Numbered from the stretch's first letter, positions 10,871 to 25,100 are shown. The stretch is 64,000 nucleotides of DNA from Camellia lanceoleosa (GCA_025200525.1 CM045761.1:206915870-206979869); one strand, 5' to 3'. A program made the numbers and translations. The notes: generated by a model not told the origin, from the letters alone.

Positions 10871-11759
10871 AGCCGCGCGAGTGAGTGCACAAAAAGCGGT
10901 CACGATGATGTGCAACATAAGCGCGAGTGTGAAGCGCACAAATAATGCGATCGCCAAAATAAGCGCGAGTGTCAAGCGCACAAAAGCAGTGCGATCGCCA
11001 AAATAAGCGAGTGATAAAGCGCACAAAAGCGGTCACGATCGCAAAATAGCGAGTGATAAAGCGCACAAAACTATGCGATCGCAAAATAAGCAGTGATAAA
11101 GCGCACAAAAGCAGTCACGATCGCCAAAATAAGCGCGGTGTAAAACTGCACAAAGCAGTGCATCGCAAAATAAGCGTGAGTGATAAACGCACAAAAGCGA
11201 TTGCGATACGCAAAATAGCGAGCGATAAACTGCACAAAAGCGACGATGCATAAAACAAGCGAGTGATAAAGCGCACAAAAGCGGTGCGATCGCAAAAATA
11301 TAGCGAGTGCATAAAGCGCACAAAATAGTGCGATCGCGCAAAATAGCGTATAGGAGTGATAAAGCGCACAAAAGCGGTCGGTCGCCAAAATAGCGCGAGT
11401 GATGAACTCCACAAAACAGTGCGATGCGTAAAAGACCGCAAGTGATAAACTGCACAAAACAGTGTGATGTGTAACATAGCGCGAGTGTGAACTACACAAA
11501 ACAGTGCGATGCACAAAATAGAGCGAGAGATAAACAGCATAAAATAGTGCGATGCACAAAAGAGCGCGAGTGGTAAACTGCACAACGCAGTGTGATGCTT
11601 AAGAAAGCGCGAGTGATAAACTGTACAAAATAGTGCCATGCACATCACAGCTCGAGTGACAAACTGCCTAAAATAATGCGATGCGCAAAATAGCGCGAGG
11701 GATAAACTGCACAAACACTACGATGCACAAAACTACGCGAGGGTAAACTGCACAAAACA

Positions 11760-14700
11760 GTGCCAAGCACAAAACAACGCGATAAAGCGCACAAAAGCGA
11801 TTACCAAGCGCAGTGATAAACTGCACAAAAGCAGTCGTGATAAAGCGCACAAAGCAGTGCGATCGCAAAATAAGCGCAGTGTCGCGCACAAAAGCGGTCG
11901 ATCATAAAATAAGCGCGAGTGATAAAGCTGCACAAAGCGGTGCGATCGCAAAATAAGCGAGTGATAAATGCACAAAAGCAGTCACGATCGAAAAATAAGC
12001 GCGAGTGATAAAGCGCACAAAGCAGTCACGATCTTGCAAAATAAGCGAGTGATAAAGCGCACAAAAGCAGTGCGATGCCAAAATAAGCGAGTGATAAAGC
12101 GCACAAAATAGTCACGATCGCAAAATAAGCGCGGTGTAAAGCTGCACAAAAGCAGTCACGATGCCAAAAAGCGAGTGATAAAGCGCACAAAAGCGGTCAC
12201 GATCGCCAAAATAAGCGAGTGATAAGCTGCACAAAAGTCACGATCATAAAATAAAGCGCACAAAAGCGGTCACGATCGCGCAAAATAGCAGTGTAAAGCG
12301 CACAAAAGCGGTCACGATCGAAAATAGTGCGTGTGTAAATGCACAAAAGCAGTGCGATCGCATAAAATAAGCGAGTGTAAAGCGCACAAAAGCGGTCGAT
12401 CGCAAAATAAGCAGTGATAAAGCGCACAAAAAGCAGTCCGATCATCGCCAAAATAGCGAGTGATAAAGCGCACAAAAGCGGTCGCGATCGCAAAATAAGC
12501 GCGAGTGTAAAAGCACAAAAGCAGTCACGATCGCAAAATAAGCGAGTGATAAAGCGCACAAAAGCGATGCGATCGCAAAATAAGCAGTGATAAACTGCAC
12601 AAAAAGTCACGATCGCAAAATAAGCGCGAGTGTAAAGCGCACAAAAGCAGTCGATCGCCAAAATAAGCGAGTGATAAAGCTGCACAAAAGCAGTGATCGC
12701 CAAATAAGCGAGTGATAAAGCGCACAAAAGCGGTCACGATGCAAAATAAGCGCAGTGATAAAGCGCACAAAAGCAGTGCGATCGCAAAATAAGCGAGTGA
12801 TAAAGCGCACAAAAGCAGTCACGATCGCATAAAATACGGAGTGATAAAGCACAAAAGCAGTCACGATCGCCAAAATAAGCAGTGATAAAGCGCACAAAAG
12901 CGGTGCGATCGCAAAATAAGCGCAGTGATAAACTGCACAAAAGCGGTCACGATCGCAAAAATAAGCGAGTGATAAGCTGCACAAAAGCGGTCACGATCGC
13001 AAAATAAGCGCAGTGATAAAGCGCACAAAACAGTCACGATGTGCAAAATAAGCGCGGTGATAAAGCGCACAAAAGCGGTCACGATCGCAAAATAAGCGCA
13101 GTGTAAAGCGCACAAAATAGTGCGATGTGCAAAATAAGCGAGTGATAAAGCTGCACAAAAGCGGTGCGATCGCCAAAATAAGCGCGAGTGATAAAGCGCA
13201 CAAAGCAGTGCGATCGCAAAATAGCGCGGTGATAAACTGCACAAAAGCGGTCACGATGCCAAAAATAAGCGCGAGTGATAAAGCACAAAACAGTGCGATC
13301 GCAAAATAAGCGAGTGATAAGCTGCACAAAAGCGGTCACGATCGCAAAATAAGCGAGTGATAAAGCGCACAAAAGCGGTCACGATCAAAATAAGCGAGTG
13401 TAAACTGCACAAAAGCGTGCGATCGCAAAATAAGCGTGATGTAAAGCGCACAAAAGCAGTCGATCGCGCAAAATAAGCGCGAGTGATAAAGCGCACAAAG
13501 CGGTCGCGATCGCCAAAAATAGCGAGTGATAAAGCTGCACAAAAGCAGTCACGATCGCCAAAAATAAGCAGTGATAAGCTGCACAAAAGCAGTCGATCGC
13601 AAAATAAGCGAGTGATAAAGCGCACAAAAGCAGTCGCGATCGCAAAATAAGCGAGTGATAAAGCGCACAAAAGCAGTCACGATCGCCAAAATAAGCGAGT
13701 GATAAAGCGCACAAAAGCGGTCGCGATCGCAAAATAAGCGCAGTGATAAAGCGCACAAAAGCAGTGCGATCAAAATAAGCGAGTGTAAAGCGCACAAAAG
13801 CAGTCGCGATCGCAAAATAAGCGCGAGTGATAAGCGCACAAAGCAGTCGATCGCAAAATAAGCAGTGATAAAGCGCACAAAAGCAGTGCGATCGCAAAAT
13901 AAGCGCGTGTAAAGCGCACAAAAGCGGTGCGATCGCCAAAAGCGCAGTGATAATGCACAAAAGCAGTCACGATCAAAATAAGCGCGAGTGATAAAGCGCA
14001 AAAGCAGTGCGATCGCCAAAATAGCGCAGTGATAAAGCGCACAAAGCGGTGCGATCGCAAAATAAGCGCGAGTGTAAAGCGCACAAAATAGTGCGATCGC
14101 AAAAATAAGCGATCACGATGCGCAATAAGCAGTGATAAACGATCGCAAAAAAGCGTGATGCGCAAAAAAGGGCGCGAGTGATAAAATGCACAAAAGTGCG
14201 ATCGCCAAAATAAGCGAGTGATAAAGCGCACAAAAGCGGTCACGATGCGCAAAATAAGCGAGTGATAAAGCGCACAAAATAGTCGATGCGCAAAATAAGC
14301 AGTGATAAAGCACAAAAGCAGTGCGATCGCAAAATAAGCGAGTGTAAAGCGCACAAAAGCGGTGCGATCGCAAAATAAGCGCAGTGATAAAGCACAAAAG
14401 CAGTCACGATCGCCAAAATAAGCGAGTGATAAATTGCACAAAAGCAGTCACGATCGCATAAAATAAGCGCGAGTGATAAAGCGCACAAAAGCAGTCACGA
14501 TCATAAAATAAGCGAGTGATAAGCGCACAAAAGCGGTGCGATCGCCAAAAATAAGCGCGAGTGTAAAGCGCACAAAAGCAGTGCGATCGCAAAATAAGCG
14601 CGAGTGATAAACTGCACAAAGCAGTCACGATCATAAAATAGCGCGAGTGATAAAGCGCACAAAAGCGGTCGATCGCGCAAATAAGCGCAGTGATAAAGCG

Positions 14701-17700
14701 CACAAAAGCAGTCACGATCGCAAAATAAGCGAGTGATAGCGCACAAAACGGTCGATCACGCCAAAATAGCGCGAGTGATAAAGCGCACAAAAGCGGTCAC
14801 GATCGCAAAATAAGCGCGAGTGATAAAGCGCACAAAAGCGGTCACGATCGCCAAAATAAGCGCGAGTGTAAAAGCGCACAAAAGCAGTGCGATGCAAAAT
14901 AAGCGCGAGTGTAAAGCGCACAAAAGCAGTGCGATCGCAAAATAAGCGAGTGATAAAGCGCACAAAAGCAGTCGCGAAAATAGCAGTGTAAAGCGCACAA
15001 AAAGCGCGATGCGCAAAATATGAGTAAAGCTGCACAAAAGCAGTCGATCGCCAAAAATAAGCGCGTGATAAAGCGCACAAAAGCAGTCACGATCGCCAAA
15101 ATAAGCGAGTGATAAAGCGCACAAAAGCAGTCGCGATCGCAAAATAAGCGAGTGTAAAGCGCACAAAAGCAGTCACGATCGCCAAAATAAGCGAGTGATA
15201 AAACTGCACAAAACAATGCGATCGCCAAAATAAGCGCGAGTGTAAAGCGCACAAAAGCAGTGCGATCGCCAAAATAAGCGCGGTGATAAAGCGCACAAAG
15301 CAGTCACGATCGCAAAAATAGCGCGAGTGATAAGCGCACAAAAGCGGTCACGATCGCCAAAATAAGCGCGAGTGATAAGCGCACAAAATAGTCACGATCG
15401 CCAAAATAAGCGCAGTGATAAAGCGCACAAAAGCGGTCGCGATCGCAAAATAAGCGCGAGTGTAAACTGCACAAAAGCGGTGCGATCGCAAAATAAGCGC
15501 AGTGTAAAGCGCACAAAAGCAGTGCGATCGCCAAAATAAGCGAGTGATAAACTGCACAAAACAGTCACGATCAAAATAAGCGCGAGTGTAAGCGCACAAA
15601 AGCGGTCACGATCGCCAAAATAAGCGCGAGTGATAAACTGCACAAAAGCGGTCACGATCGCAAAATAAGCGAGTGTAAAGCGCACAAAAGCAGTCACGAT
15701 GCGCAAAAGCGGTCGCGATCGCCAAAATAGCGCGATGATAAAGCGCACAAAAGCAGTGCGATCGCCAAAAAGCGCAGTGATAAGCGCACAAAAGCAGTGC
15801 GATCGCCAAAATAAGCGAGTGTAAATTGCACAAAATAGTCGCGATCGCCAAAATAAGCGCGAGTGATAAAGCTACACAAAAGCAGTCACGATCGCCAAAA
15901 TAAGCGCGAGTGATAAAGCGCACAAAAGCAGTCGATCGCAAAAATAAGCAGTGTAAAGCGCACAAAAGCGGTCGATCGCCAAAATAAGCGCAGTGATAAG
16001 CTGCACAAAAGCAGTCACGATCGCCAAAATAAGCGAGTGATAAAGCGCACAAAAGCGGTCGATCGCAAAATAAGCGAGTGATAAATGCACAAAAGCGGTC
16101 ACGATCGCCAAAATAAGCGAGTGTAAACTGCACAAAAGCGGTCACGATCGCCAAAATAAGCGAGTGATAAAGCGCACAAAAGCAGTCGATCGCCAAAATA
16201 AGCGCGAGTGTAAAGCGCACAAAAGCAGTCGCGATCGCCAAAATAAGCGCAGTGATAAAGCGCACAAAAGCGGTCGCGATCGCAAAATAAGCGTGAGTGA
16301 TAAAGCGCACAAAAGCGGTCACGATCGCCAAAATAGCGATGTAAACGCACAAAAGCGGTCACGATCGCAAAATAAGCGAGTGATAAAGCGCACAAAAGCG
16401 GTCGATCGCACAAAATAAGCGCGAGTGATAAGCGCGCACAAAAGCGGTCACGATCGCCAAAATAGCGCGAGTGATAAAGCGCACAAAAGCGGTCACGATC
16501 GCAAAATAAGCGCAGTGATAAAGCGCACAAAAGCGATGATCGCAAAATAAGCGCAGTGATAAGCGCACAAAATAGTGCGATCGCATAACATAGCGAGTGA
16601 TAAACTGCACAAAAGGTGCGATGCGCCAAACGGAGCGAGTGATAAACTGCACAAAAGCAGTCACGATCGCCAAAATAAGCGCGAGTGATAAGCGCACAAA
16701 AGCAGTCGCGATCGCCAAAATAAGCGAGTGTAAAGCGCACAAAATAGTGCGATCGCCAAAATAAGCGAGTGTAAAGCGCACAAAAGTCACGATCGCAAAA
16801 TAAGCGAGTGTAAACGCACAAAAGCGGTCACGATCGCCAAAATAAGCGCGAGTGATAAAGCGCACAAAAGTGCGATCGCCAAAATAAGCGAGTGATAAAG
16901 CGCACAAAAGCGGTCACGATCGCCAAAATAAGCGAGTGATAAAGCTGCACAAAAGCAGTCACGATCATAAAATAAGCGAGTGATAAAGCGCACAAAACAG
17001 TCACGATCGCCAAAATAAGCGCGAGTGTAAAGCGCACAAAAGCAGTCGATCGCCAAAATAAGCAGGTGATAAAGCGCACAAAAGCAGTGCGATCGCCAAA
17101 ATAAGCGCAGTGATAAAGCGCACAAAAGCAGTCACGATCGCCAAAATAAGCAGTGATAAGCGCACAAAAGCGGTCACGATCGCAAAATAAGCGAGTGATA
17201 AACTGCACAAAAGCAGTGCGATCGCCAAAATAAGCGTGATAAAGCGCACAAAAGCGGTCACGATCGCCAAAATAAGCGAGTGATAAAGCGCACAAAAGCG
17301 TGCGATCGCCAAAATAAGCGCGAGTGATAAAGCTGCACAAAAGCGGTCGCGATCGCCAAAATAAGCGTGATAAACTGCACAAAAAGTCACGATCGCCAAA
17401 ATAAGCGCGAGTGTAAAGCTGCACAAAAGCGTCGATCGCAAAATAAGCGAGTGTAAAGCTGCACAAAAGCGGTCACGATCGCAAAATAAGCGCAGTGTAA
17501 ATTGCACAAAAGCAGTCACGATCGCCAAAATAGCGCGAGTGATAAGCGCACAAAAGCAGTCGCGATCGCCAAAATAAGCGAGTGATAAATTGCACAAAAG
17601 CGGTCACGATCGCAAAATAAGCGCAGTGATAAAGCGCACAAAAGCGATCGATCGCCAAAATAAGCGCAGTGATAAAGCGCACAAAAGCAGTCACGATCGC

Positions 17701-20250
17701 AAAATAGCGAGTGATAAGCTGCACAAAAGCAGTCACGATCGCATAAAATAGCGCGAGTGATAAAGCGCACAAAAGCGGTCGATCGCGCAAAATAAGCGCG
17801 AGTGATAAAGCGCACAAAAGCAGTGCGATCGCAAAATAAGCGCGAGTGATAAAGCGCACAAAAGCGGTGCGATCGCAAAATAAGCGCGAGTGTAAAATGC
17901 ACAAAAGCAGTCGCGATCGCCAAAATAAGCGCAGTGATAATGCGCACAAAAGCGGTGCGATCGCAAAATAAGCGCGAGTGTGGCGCACAAAAGCAGTCAC
18001 GATGTGCAAAATAAGCGTAGTGTAAAGCACAAAAGCGGTCACGATCGCAAAATAAGCGCGAGTGATAAAGCTGCACAAAAGCGGTCACGATCGCCAAAAT
18101 AAGCGCAGTGATAAAGCGCACAAAAGCAGTCACGATCGCAAAATAAGCGAGTGTAAACTGCACAAAAGCAGTCGATCGCCAAAATAAGCGCGAGTGATAA
18201 AGCGCACAAAAGCAGTCACGATCGCCAAAATAAGCAGTGTAAAGCGCACAAAAGCAGTGCGATCGCAAAATAAGCGAGTGTAAAGCGCACAAAAGCAGTC
18301 ACGATCGCAAAAATAAGCGAGTGATAAAGCGCACAAAAGCGGTCGCGATCGCAAAATAAGCGCGAGTGTAAAGCGCACAAAAGCAGTCGATCGCCAAAAA
18401 TAAGCGAGTGATAAGCGCACAAAAGCGGTCACGATCGCAAAATAAGCGCGAGTGATAAAGCGCACAAAAGCGGTGCGATCGCCAAAATAAGCGCGAGTGA
18501 TAAAGCGCACAAAATAGTGCGATCGCCAAAATAAGCGCAGTGTAAATTGCACAAAAGCGGTCGATCGCAAAATAAGCGCGAGTGTAAGCTGCACAAAAGC
18601 AGTCACGATCGCCAAAATAAGCGCAGTGATAAGCGCACAAAGCGGCGATCGCCAAAATAAGCGCGAGTGATAAACGCACAAAAGCGGTCGCGATCGCAAA
18701 ATAAGCGAGTGTAAAGCTGCACAAAATAGTCGATCGCCAAAATAAGCGAGTGTAAAGCGCACAAAAGCAGTGCGATCGCCAAAATAAGCAGTGATAAACG
18801 CACAAAAGCAGTCACGATCATAAAATAAGCGTAGTGAGCTGCACAAAAGCGGTCACGATCGCAAAATAGTGCAACAAAAGCGCGAGTGATAAAGCGCACA
18901 AAAGCAGTCACGATCGCCAAAATAAGCGCGAGTAAAGCACAAAAGCGGTGCGATCATAAAATAGCGCGAGTGATAAAGCGCACAAAAGCGGTCACGATCG
19001 CCAAAATAAGCGAGTGATAAAGCACAAAAGCAGTCGATCGCCAAAATAAGCGCGGTGTAAACCGCACAAAACAATGCGATCGCCAAAATAGTCGCGGTGA
19101 TAAGCGCACAAAAGCGGTCGATCGTAAAATAAGCAGTGATAAACTACACAAAAGCAGTCACGATCGCCAAAATAAGCCGAGTGTGCTGCAAAGCGGTCAC
19201 GATCGCGCAAAATAAGCGTGGTGTCAGCGGCACAAAACAGTGCGATCGCAAAATAGCATAGTGATAAAGCGCACAAAAGCGTCACGATCGCAAAATAAGC
19301 GCGAGTGATAAAGCTGCACAAAATAGTCGTCGCAAAATTAGCGAGTGATAAAGCACAAAAGCGGTCGATCGCCAAAATAAGCGCTAGTGTAAAGCGCACA
19401 AAATAGTGCGATGTGCAAAATAAGCGGCAGTGATAAACACACAAAAAGTCATGCGCCAAAATAGCGAGTGTCCTTGCACAAAGCGGTCACGATCGCCAAA
19501 ATAAGCGAGTGATAAGCGCACAAAAGCGGTCGATCGCCAAAATAAGCGCGAGTGTCAAGCGCACAAAAGCAGTCACGTCGCAAAATAAGCGAGTGATAAA
19601 ATTGCACAAAAGCGGTCACGTCGCCAAAATAGCGGTGTCAAACTGCACAAAAGCGGTGCGTCGCGCAAAATAAGCGTGGCGTCAAGCGCACTAAGCAGTG
19701 CGATCGCCAAAATAAGCGCAGTGATAAGCTGCAAAAAAAGTCACGATCGCCAAAATAAGCGCAGTGTCCAGTGCACAAAGCAGTCACGGCGTGCAAACTA
19801 AGCAGCGGTGATAAAGCGCACAAAGCGGTCGATCGCGCAACATAAGCGAGTGTGGTGCACAAAAGCGATGCGATGCGGAAAAGTAAGCGCGAGTGTCAAG
19901 CTGCACAAAAGCGGTGATGCGCCAAAATAAGCGGCGTGTGATAAAGCGCACAAAAGCGGTCACGATCGCAACATAAGCGTAAGGGTAACTACACAAAATA
20001 GTGCGATCGCCAAAATAAGCGAGTGTACCTTTACACAAAAGCGAGGCGTCATAAAATAAGCGAGTGATTAATGCACAAAAAGCGGCCGCAGCTGCGCCAA
20101 AATAAGCGCCTTGGTGTAAGCCCCACAAAAGCGGTCGATGCACAAAATAGCGCGAGTGTAAACCGCACAAAACAATGCGTTGTGCAAAATAGCGCGAGTG
20201 GTAAAGCGCACAAAAGCGGTCACGATCGCAAAATAAGCGCGAGTGTCAGC
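11760..20250 (-). repeat. Type B satellite block (GATCGC dialect)
   Basis: Roughly 190 to 200 monomers of the same basic unit, but with AGCGCACAAAAGC in place of ACTGCACAAAAC, TCACGATCGCC in place of TGCGATGCG, and AATAAGCG in place of AATAGCG. Monomer length is about 42-46 bp. One- and two-base losses around CG steps (GCGCGAGTG, GCGAGTG, GCAGTG, GCGCAGTG) are frequent, so the block is much less uniform than type A. Confidence 0.85.
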
Positions 20251-20256
20251 TGTTTT
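20246..20256. other. Orientation switch of the satellite
   Basis: Left of here monomers read CAAAATAAGCGCGAGTGTCA. Right of here they read in reverse (GCGGTTTATCGCCC, GCGATTTACACTTCGTGC). The boundary is abrupt, within about ten bases at CAGCTGTTTTTGCGG, and is not a perfect palindrome. Confidence 0.8.
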
Positions 20257-22190
20257 TGCGGTTTATCGCCCGTTTAATGCGATTTACACTTCGTGCTATT
20301 TTAAATAACTATCAGCATTTACCTCAGCGCTAGCTTTGCATCGCCTTTTGCGATTAAACTGTGCTACTTTATCGCCATTCGTCCGATTCACCAGCGCAAT
20401 ATTGCTGTTGCGCAATGCGATTTGCGCAGCTATTTTGCTTCGTATTCTGCTTATCACTCGCGCTATTTTGTGAATCGCATTGTTTTGAGCGATTATTAGC
20501 GCTGCTTATTTATCAGCGCTTATTACTTTCAGCGCTATTTTGCTGGCGTCGCACTTTATCGCCATTTCCTGCGCCGCCATATTTTGTGCGTTCCGGCTAT
20601 GTAACGCGTCGCCGAACTTTATCCACTTTCGTGCTATTTTGCGCATCGTCCGGTTATTACTCGGCTATTTTGCGCATTGCACCTTTATTTTGTGCGATTC
20701 TAGCGCAATATTGCGCGTTGCCCAATGGCGATTTACTCGCATGACACTGACACTGTTTATTTGCGATTTAATACAGCGGCATATTTATGCGATTTACTAC
20801 TCTATTGCACATCGCTATTTTGTGAAGTTCACACCATATTGCGCTTTCGTTTTGCTTCTGTCATCGCGCTATTTATATAGTTCACCTTTATTTTGCGCGT
20901 CGCCATTGCTCAGCGCTATTTTGCGTAGATTATTCGCGCTATTTTGCGCATCCGCCTTTTGTGCGGCTCACCTATAATGTTGCGCATCGCCGCGCTGTTT
21001 TAAGTTTATCACTCAGCGCTATTTTGCGCGCCTTTATTTATGCGATTACCGGCGCAATTTCGCGCATCGCGCTATTTTGCGATTTATTACGCTATTTTGC
21101 GCTATTGTCGCCTTATCGCATTGTTTCTGTATGTGCGATTCTACTTATTTGTATTTTACTTTCGCGCTATTTAACATCATCGCTATTTAATATAATCGGC
21201 GCTATTTTGCGCATCGCCTTTATTTTGTGCAGTTCACACGCGCCATTTTGCGCGTCACCTTTGTTTGTGTAGTTTACTTCGCGCTATTTTAACGCCTTGT
21301 TTTGCGCGTTCTGATTTACTTTTACTCGCTATTTTGTTGGCGCGTGCCTTATTATCCTGCTATTTATTTCGCGCGCATTACATTGTTTTGGCGATTGACA
21401 CGCGCGCTATTTTGTGCATCGCCTTGTTTTGTGCGGTTTATCACTGCGTGCTATTTTACGCATCACTGCTTATTTTCTTGTTATTGACTTTTCGCGCTAT
21501 TTGCGCATCGCCTTTGTTTTGTGCGATTTATCACTCTATTTCGCATCACATTGTTTTGTCTTGTTTACACTCTACGCGCTATTTTGCGCGTCGCCTATTT
21601 GTCTGCGATTTACACTCGTGCTATTTTCGCTTTGTTTTGTTGCGTTACCTCACGCTATATTTTGCGCGTGCGTCGCATTTTTTTACTATTTTGAGCGCCT
21701 GCCTTTGTCGCCCGTTGCGATTTTCGCGCTATTTTGCGCATCGCCTTTGTTTTGTGCGGTTTATCACCGCTATTTTGCGCGCCAGCGATTTTGTCGCGAT
21801 TGACACTTTCGGCTATTTTGCGCGGCGCACTTTTTTGTCGAGTTTATCACTCGGCGCTCTTTTGCGCATCGCCTTTATTTTATGCGATTGACGCGCTATT
21901 TTGCGCATCGCCTTTATTTTGTGCGGTTTACACTCGCGCTATTTTGCGCGTCGCCATGTTTTACCGCGATTTACCTGGCGCTATTTTTGCGCATCGCCTT
22001 TATTTTGTCGCGATTTTATCACTCGCGCTATTTTGCGCATCGCCTTTGTTTTGTGCGATTGATCACTTTCGCGCTATTTTGCGCATCGCCTATTTTGTGC
22101 TATTGACACTCGCGCTATTTTGCGCATCGCCTTTATTTTGTGCGAGTTACCACTCGCGCTATTTTGCGCATCGCCTTTATTTTGTCGCGA
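20251..22190 (+). repeat. Highly diverged satellite next to the orientation switch
   Basis: Monomers are recognisable only from fragments such as GCGCTATTTTGCGCATCGCC, TTTATTTTGTGCGATTTA and ACTCGCGC. The typical local change is GCACTG to GCCTTTG and GCAGTT to GCGATT. Divergence is strongest at 20251-21250 and falls toward the uniform block after 22190. Confidence 0.8.
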
Positions 22191-25100
22191 GTTACCCTCG
22201 CGTTATTTTGCGCATCGCACTGTTTTGTGCAGTCGACACTCGCACTATTTTGCGCATCGCAGTGTTTTGTGCAGTTCACAATCGCGCTATATTGCGCATC
22301 GCACTTTTTTGTGCAGTTTATCACTCGCGCTATTTTACGCATCGCACCGTTTTGTCCAGTTTGTCACTCCTGCTATTTTGCGCATCGTACTGTTTTGTGC
22401 AGTTTGTCACTCGCTCTATTTTGCGCATCGCACTATTTTGCGCATCGCACTGTTTTTGCAGTTCACACTCGCGCTATGTTGCGCATTGCATTGTTTTGTG
22501 TAGTATACACTACCGTTATTTCGTGCATCGCTCTGTTTTGTGCAATTGACACTCGTGCTATGTTGCGCATCGCACTGTTTTGTGCAGTTTACACTAACGC
22601 TATTTTGCGCATCGCTCTGTTTTGGACAGTTTACACTCGCGCCATTTTGAGCATTACATTGTTCTGTGCAGTTTACACTCACGTTATTTTGCGCATCGCA
22701 CTGTTTTGTGTAGTTGACCCTCGCGTTATTTTGCGCATCGCACTGTTTTGTACAATTCACACTCGCGCTATGTTGCGCATCGCACAGTTTTGTGAAGTTT
22801 ACACTTGTGCTATTTTGCGCATCGCACTGTTTTGTGCAGTTGACCCTCGCGCTATTTTGCGCATCGCACTGTTTTGTGCAGTTCACACTCGCGCTATGTT
22901 GCGCATCGCACTGTTTTGTGAAGTTTACACTTGTGCTATTTTGCGCATCGCACTGTTTTGTGCAGTTTATCACTCGGGCTATTTTGCGCATCGCACTATT
23001 TTGTGCAGTTGACACTCGCGCTATTTTGCGCATCGCACTATTTTGTGCAGTTCACACTCGCGCTATGCTGCCCATCGCACTGTTTTGTGCAGTTTACACT
23101 CGCGCTATTTTGGCGATCGCCTTTATTTTGTGCGATTTACACTCGCGCTACTTTGCAAATCGCCTTTGTGCGATTCTGTCGCGCAATCTTGCGCATCGCA
23201 CTGTTTTGTGCAGTTTATCACTCGCACTATTTTGCGCATCGCACTGTTTTGTGCAGTGTATCACTCGCACTATTTTGTGCATCGCACTGTTTTGTACAGT
23301 TGACACTCGTGCTATTTTGCGCATCGCACTGTTTTGTGCAGTTTATCACTGGCGCTATTTTGCGCATCGCACTGTTTTGTGCATTTGACCCTCGCGCTAT
23401 TTTGCGCATCGCACTGTTTTGTGCAGTTTACACTCGCGCTGTTTTGCGCATCGCACTGTTTTGTGCAGTTTATCACTCGCGCTATTTTGCGCATCGCACT
23501 GTTTTGTGCAGTTGACACTCGCGCTATTTTGCGCATCGCACTGTTTTGTGCAGTTCACACTCGAGCTGTGTTGCGCATCGCACTGTTTTCTGCAGGTTAC
23601 ACTCGCGCTATTTTGCGCATCACACTGTTTTGTACAGTTGACACTCGCACTATTTTGCGCATCGCACAGTTTTGTGCAGTTCACACTCGCGCTATGTTGC
23701 GCATCGCACTGTTTTGTGCAGTTTACACTCGCGCTATTTTGCGCATCGCACTGTTTTGTGCAGTTTATCACTCGCGCTATTTCGCGCATCTGCTTTTTTT
23801 GTGCGATTGACTTTTAAGTGTTGCGCATCGCCCGTTGCGATTTACTCGCGCTATTTTGCGCATCGCACTGTTTTGTGCAGTTTATCACTCGCGCTATTTT
23901 GCGCATCGCATTGTTTTGTGCAATTGACACTCGTGCTATTTTGCGCATCGCACTGTTTTGTGCAGTTCACACTCGCGCTATGTTGCGCATCGCCTTTATT
24001 TTGTCGCATTTACACTTACGCGCTTATTTTGCGCGATCGCCTTTTTTGTGCGATACACTCGCTTATGTTGCGCATCGCCTTTGTTGCGCTTTACACTGCG
24101 CTATTTTGCGCATCGCCTTTGCTTTGTGCAGTTTATCACTCGCGCTATTTTGCGCATCGCACCGTTTTGTGCAGTTCACACTCGCGCTATGTTGCGCATC
24201 GCACTGTTTTGTGCATTTTACACTCGCGTTATTTTGCGCATCGCACTGTTTTGTGCAGTTTACACTCGCGCTATTTTGCACATCGCACTGTTTTGTGCAG
24301 TTTATCACTCGGTCTATTTTGCGCATCGCACTGTTTTGTGCAGTTTACCCTGGCACTATGTTGCGCATCGCACTGTTTCGTGCAGGTTATCACTCGTGCT
24401 ATTTTGCGCATCGCGCTGTTTTGTGCAGTTGACACTCGCGCTACTTTCCGCATCGCACTGTTTTGTACAGTTGACACTCGTGCTATTTTGCGCATCGCAC
24501 TGTTTTGTGTAGTTTATCACTGGCGCTACTTTGCGCATCGCACTGTTTTGTGCAGTTGACCCTCGCGCTGTTTTGCGCATCGCACTGTTTTGTGCAGTTG
24601 ACACTCGCCCTGTTTTGCGCATCGCACTATTTTGTGCAGTTCACACTCGCGCTATTTTGCGCATCGCACTGTTTTGTGCTGTTTATCACTCGCCCTATTT
24701 TGCGCATCGCACTGTTTTGTGCAGTTGACACTCGCGCTATTTTGCGCATCGCACTGTTTTGTGCAGTTCACACTCGAGCTGTGTTGCGCATCGCACTGTT
24801 TTCTGCAGGTTACACTCGCGCTATTTTGCGCATCACACTGTTTTGTACAGTTGACACTCGCACTATTTTGCGCATCGCACAGTTTTGTGCAGTTCACACT
24901 CGCGCTATGTTGCGCATCGCACTGTTTTGTGCAGTTTACACTCGCGCTATTTTGCGCATCGCACTGTTTTGTGCAGTTTATCACTCGCGCTATTTTGCGC
25001 ATCGCACTGGTTTGTGCAGTTCACACTTGCGCAGTGTTGCGCATCGCATCGTTTGCAGTTTACACTCGCGCTATTTTGCGCATCGCACTGTTTTGTGCAG

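Larger units (their letters stand above)
8692..20250 (-). repeat. 42/43-bp CG-rich satellite array, left block (minus orientation)
   Basis: Tandem monomers whose plus strand shows CTGCACAAAACAGTGCG, ATGCGCAAAATAGCGCGAG and a linker TGATAAA, TGTCAA, TGTGAA or TGTAAA. Monomers are 43 bp with the GATAA linker and 42 bp with the others. Blocks: mainly type A at 8692-9480 (partly degenerate at 8880-9010), degenerate at 9480-10020, type A at 10020-10870, type B at 10870-11390, type A at 11390-11760 and type B at 11760-20250. A marked block (CTGCACAACGCAGTGTGATG, then GCATCACAG or ACATCACAG) occurs at about 8725, 10465 and 11577. All long frames here are translations of the repeat. Confidence 0.95.

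Noticed and set aside
8692..20250. CRISPR-like array (short regular repeats)
   Set aside because: No unique spacers between repeats. The whole unit is repeated head to tail, and the context is a plant nucleus.
22416..23033. Minus-strand NCTKQCDAQNSASV repeat protein (also at many other positions)
   Set aside because: Antisense translation of the same satellite units.
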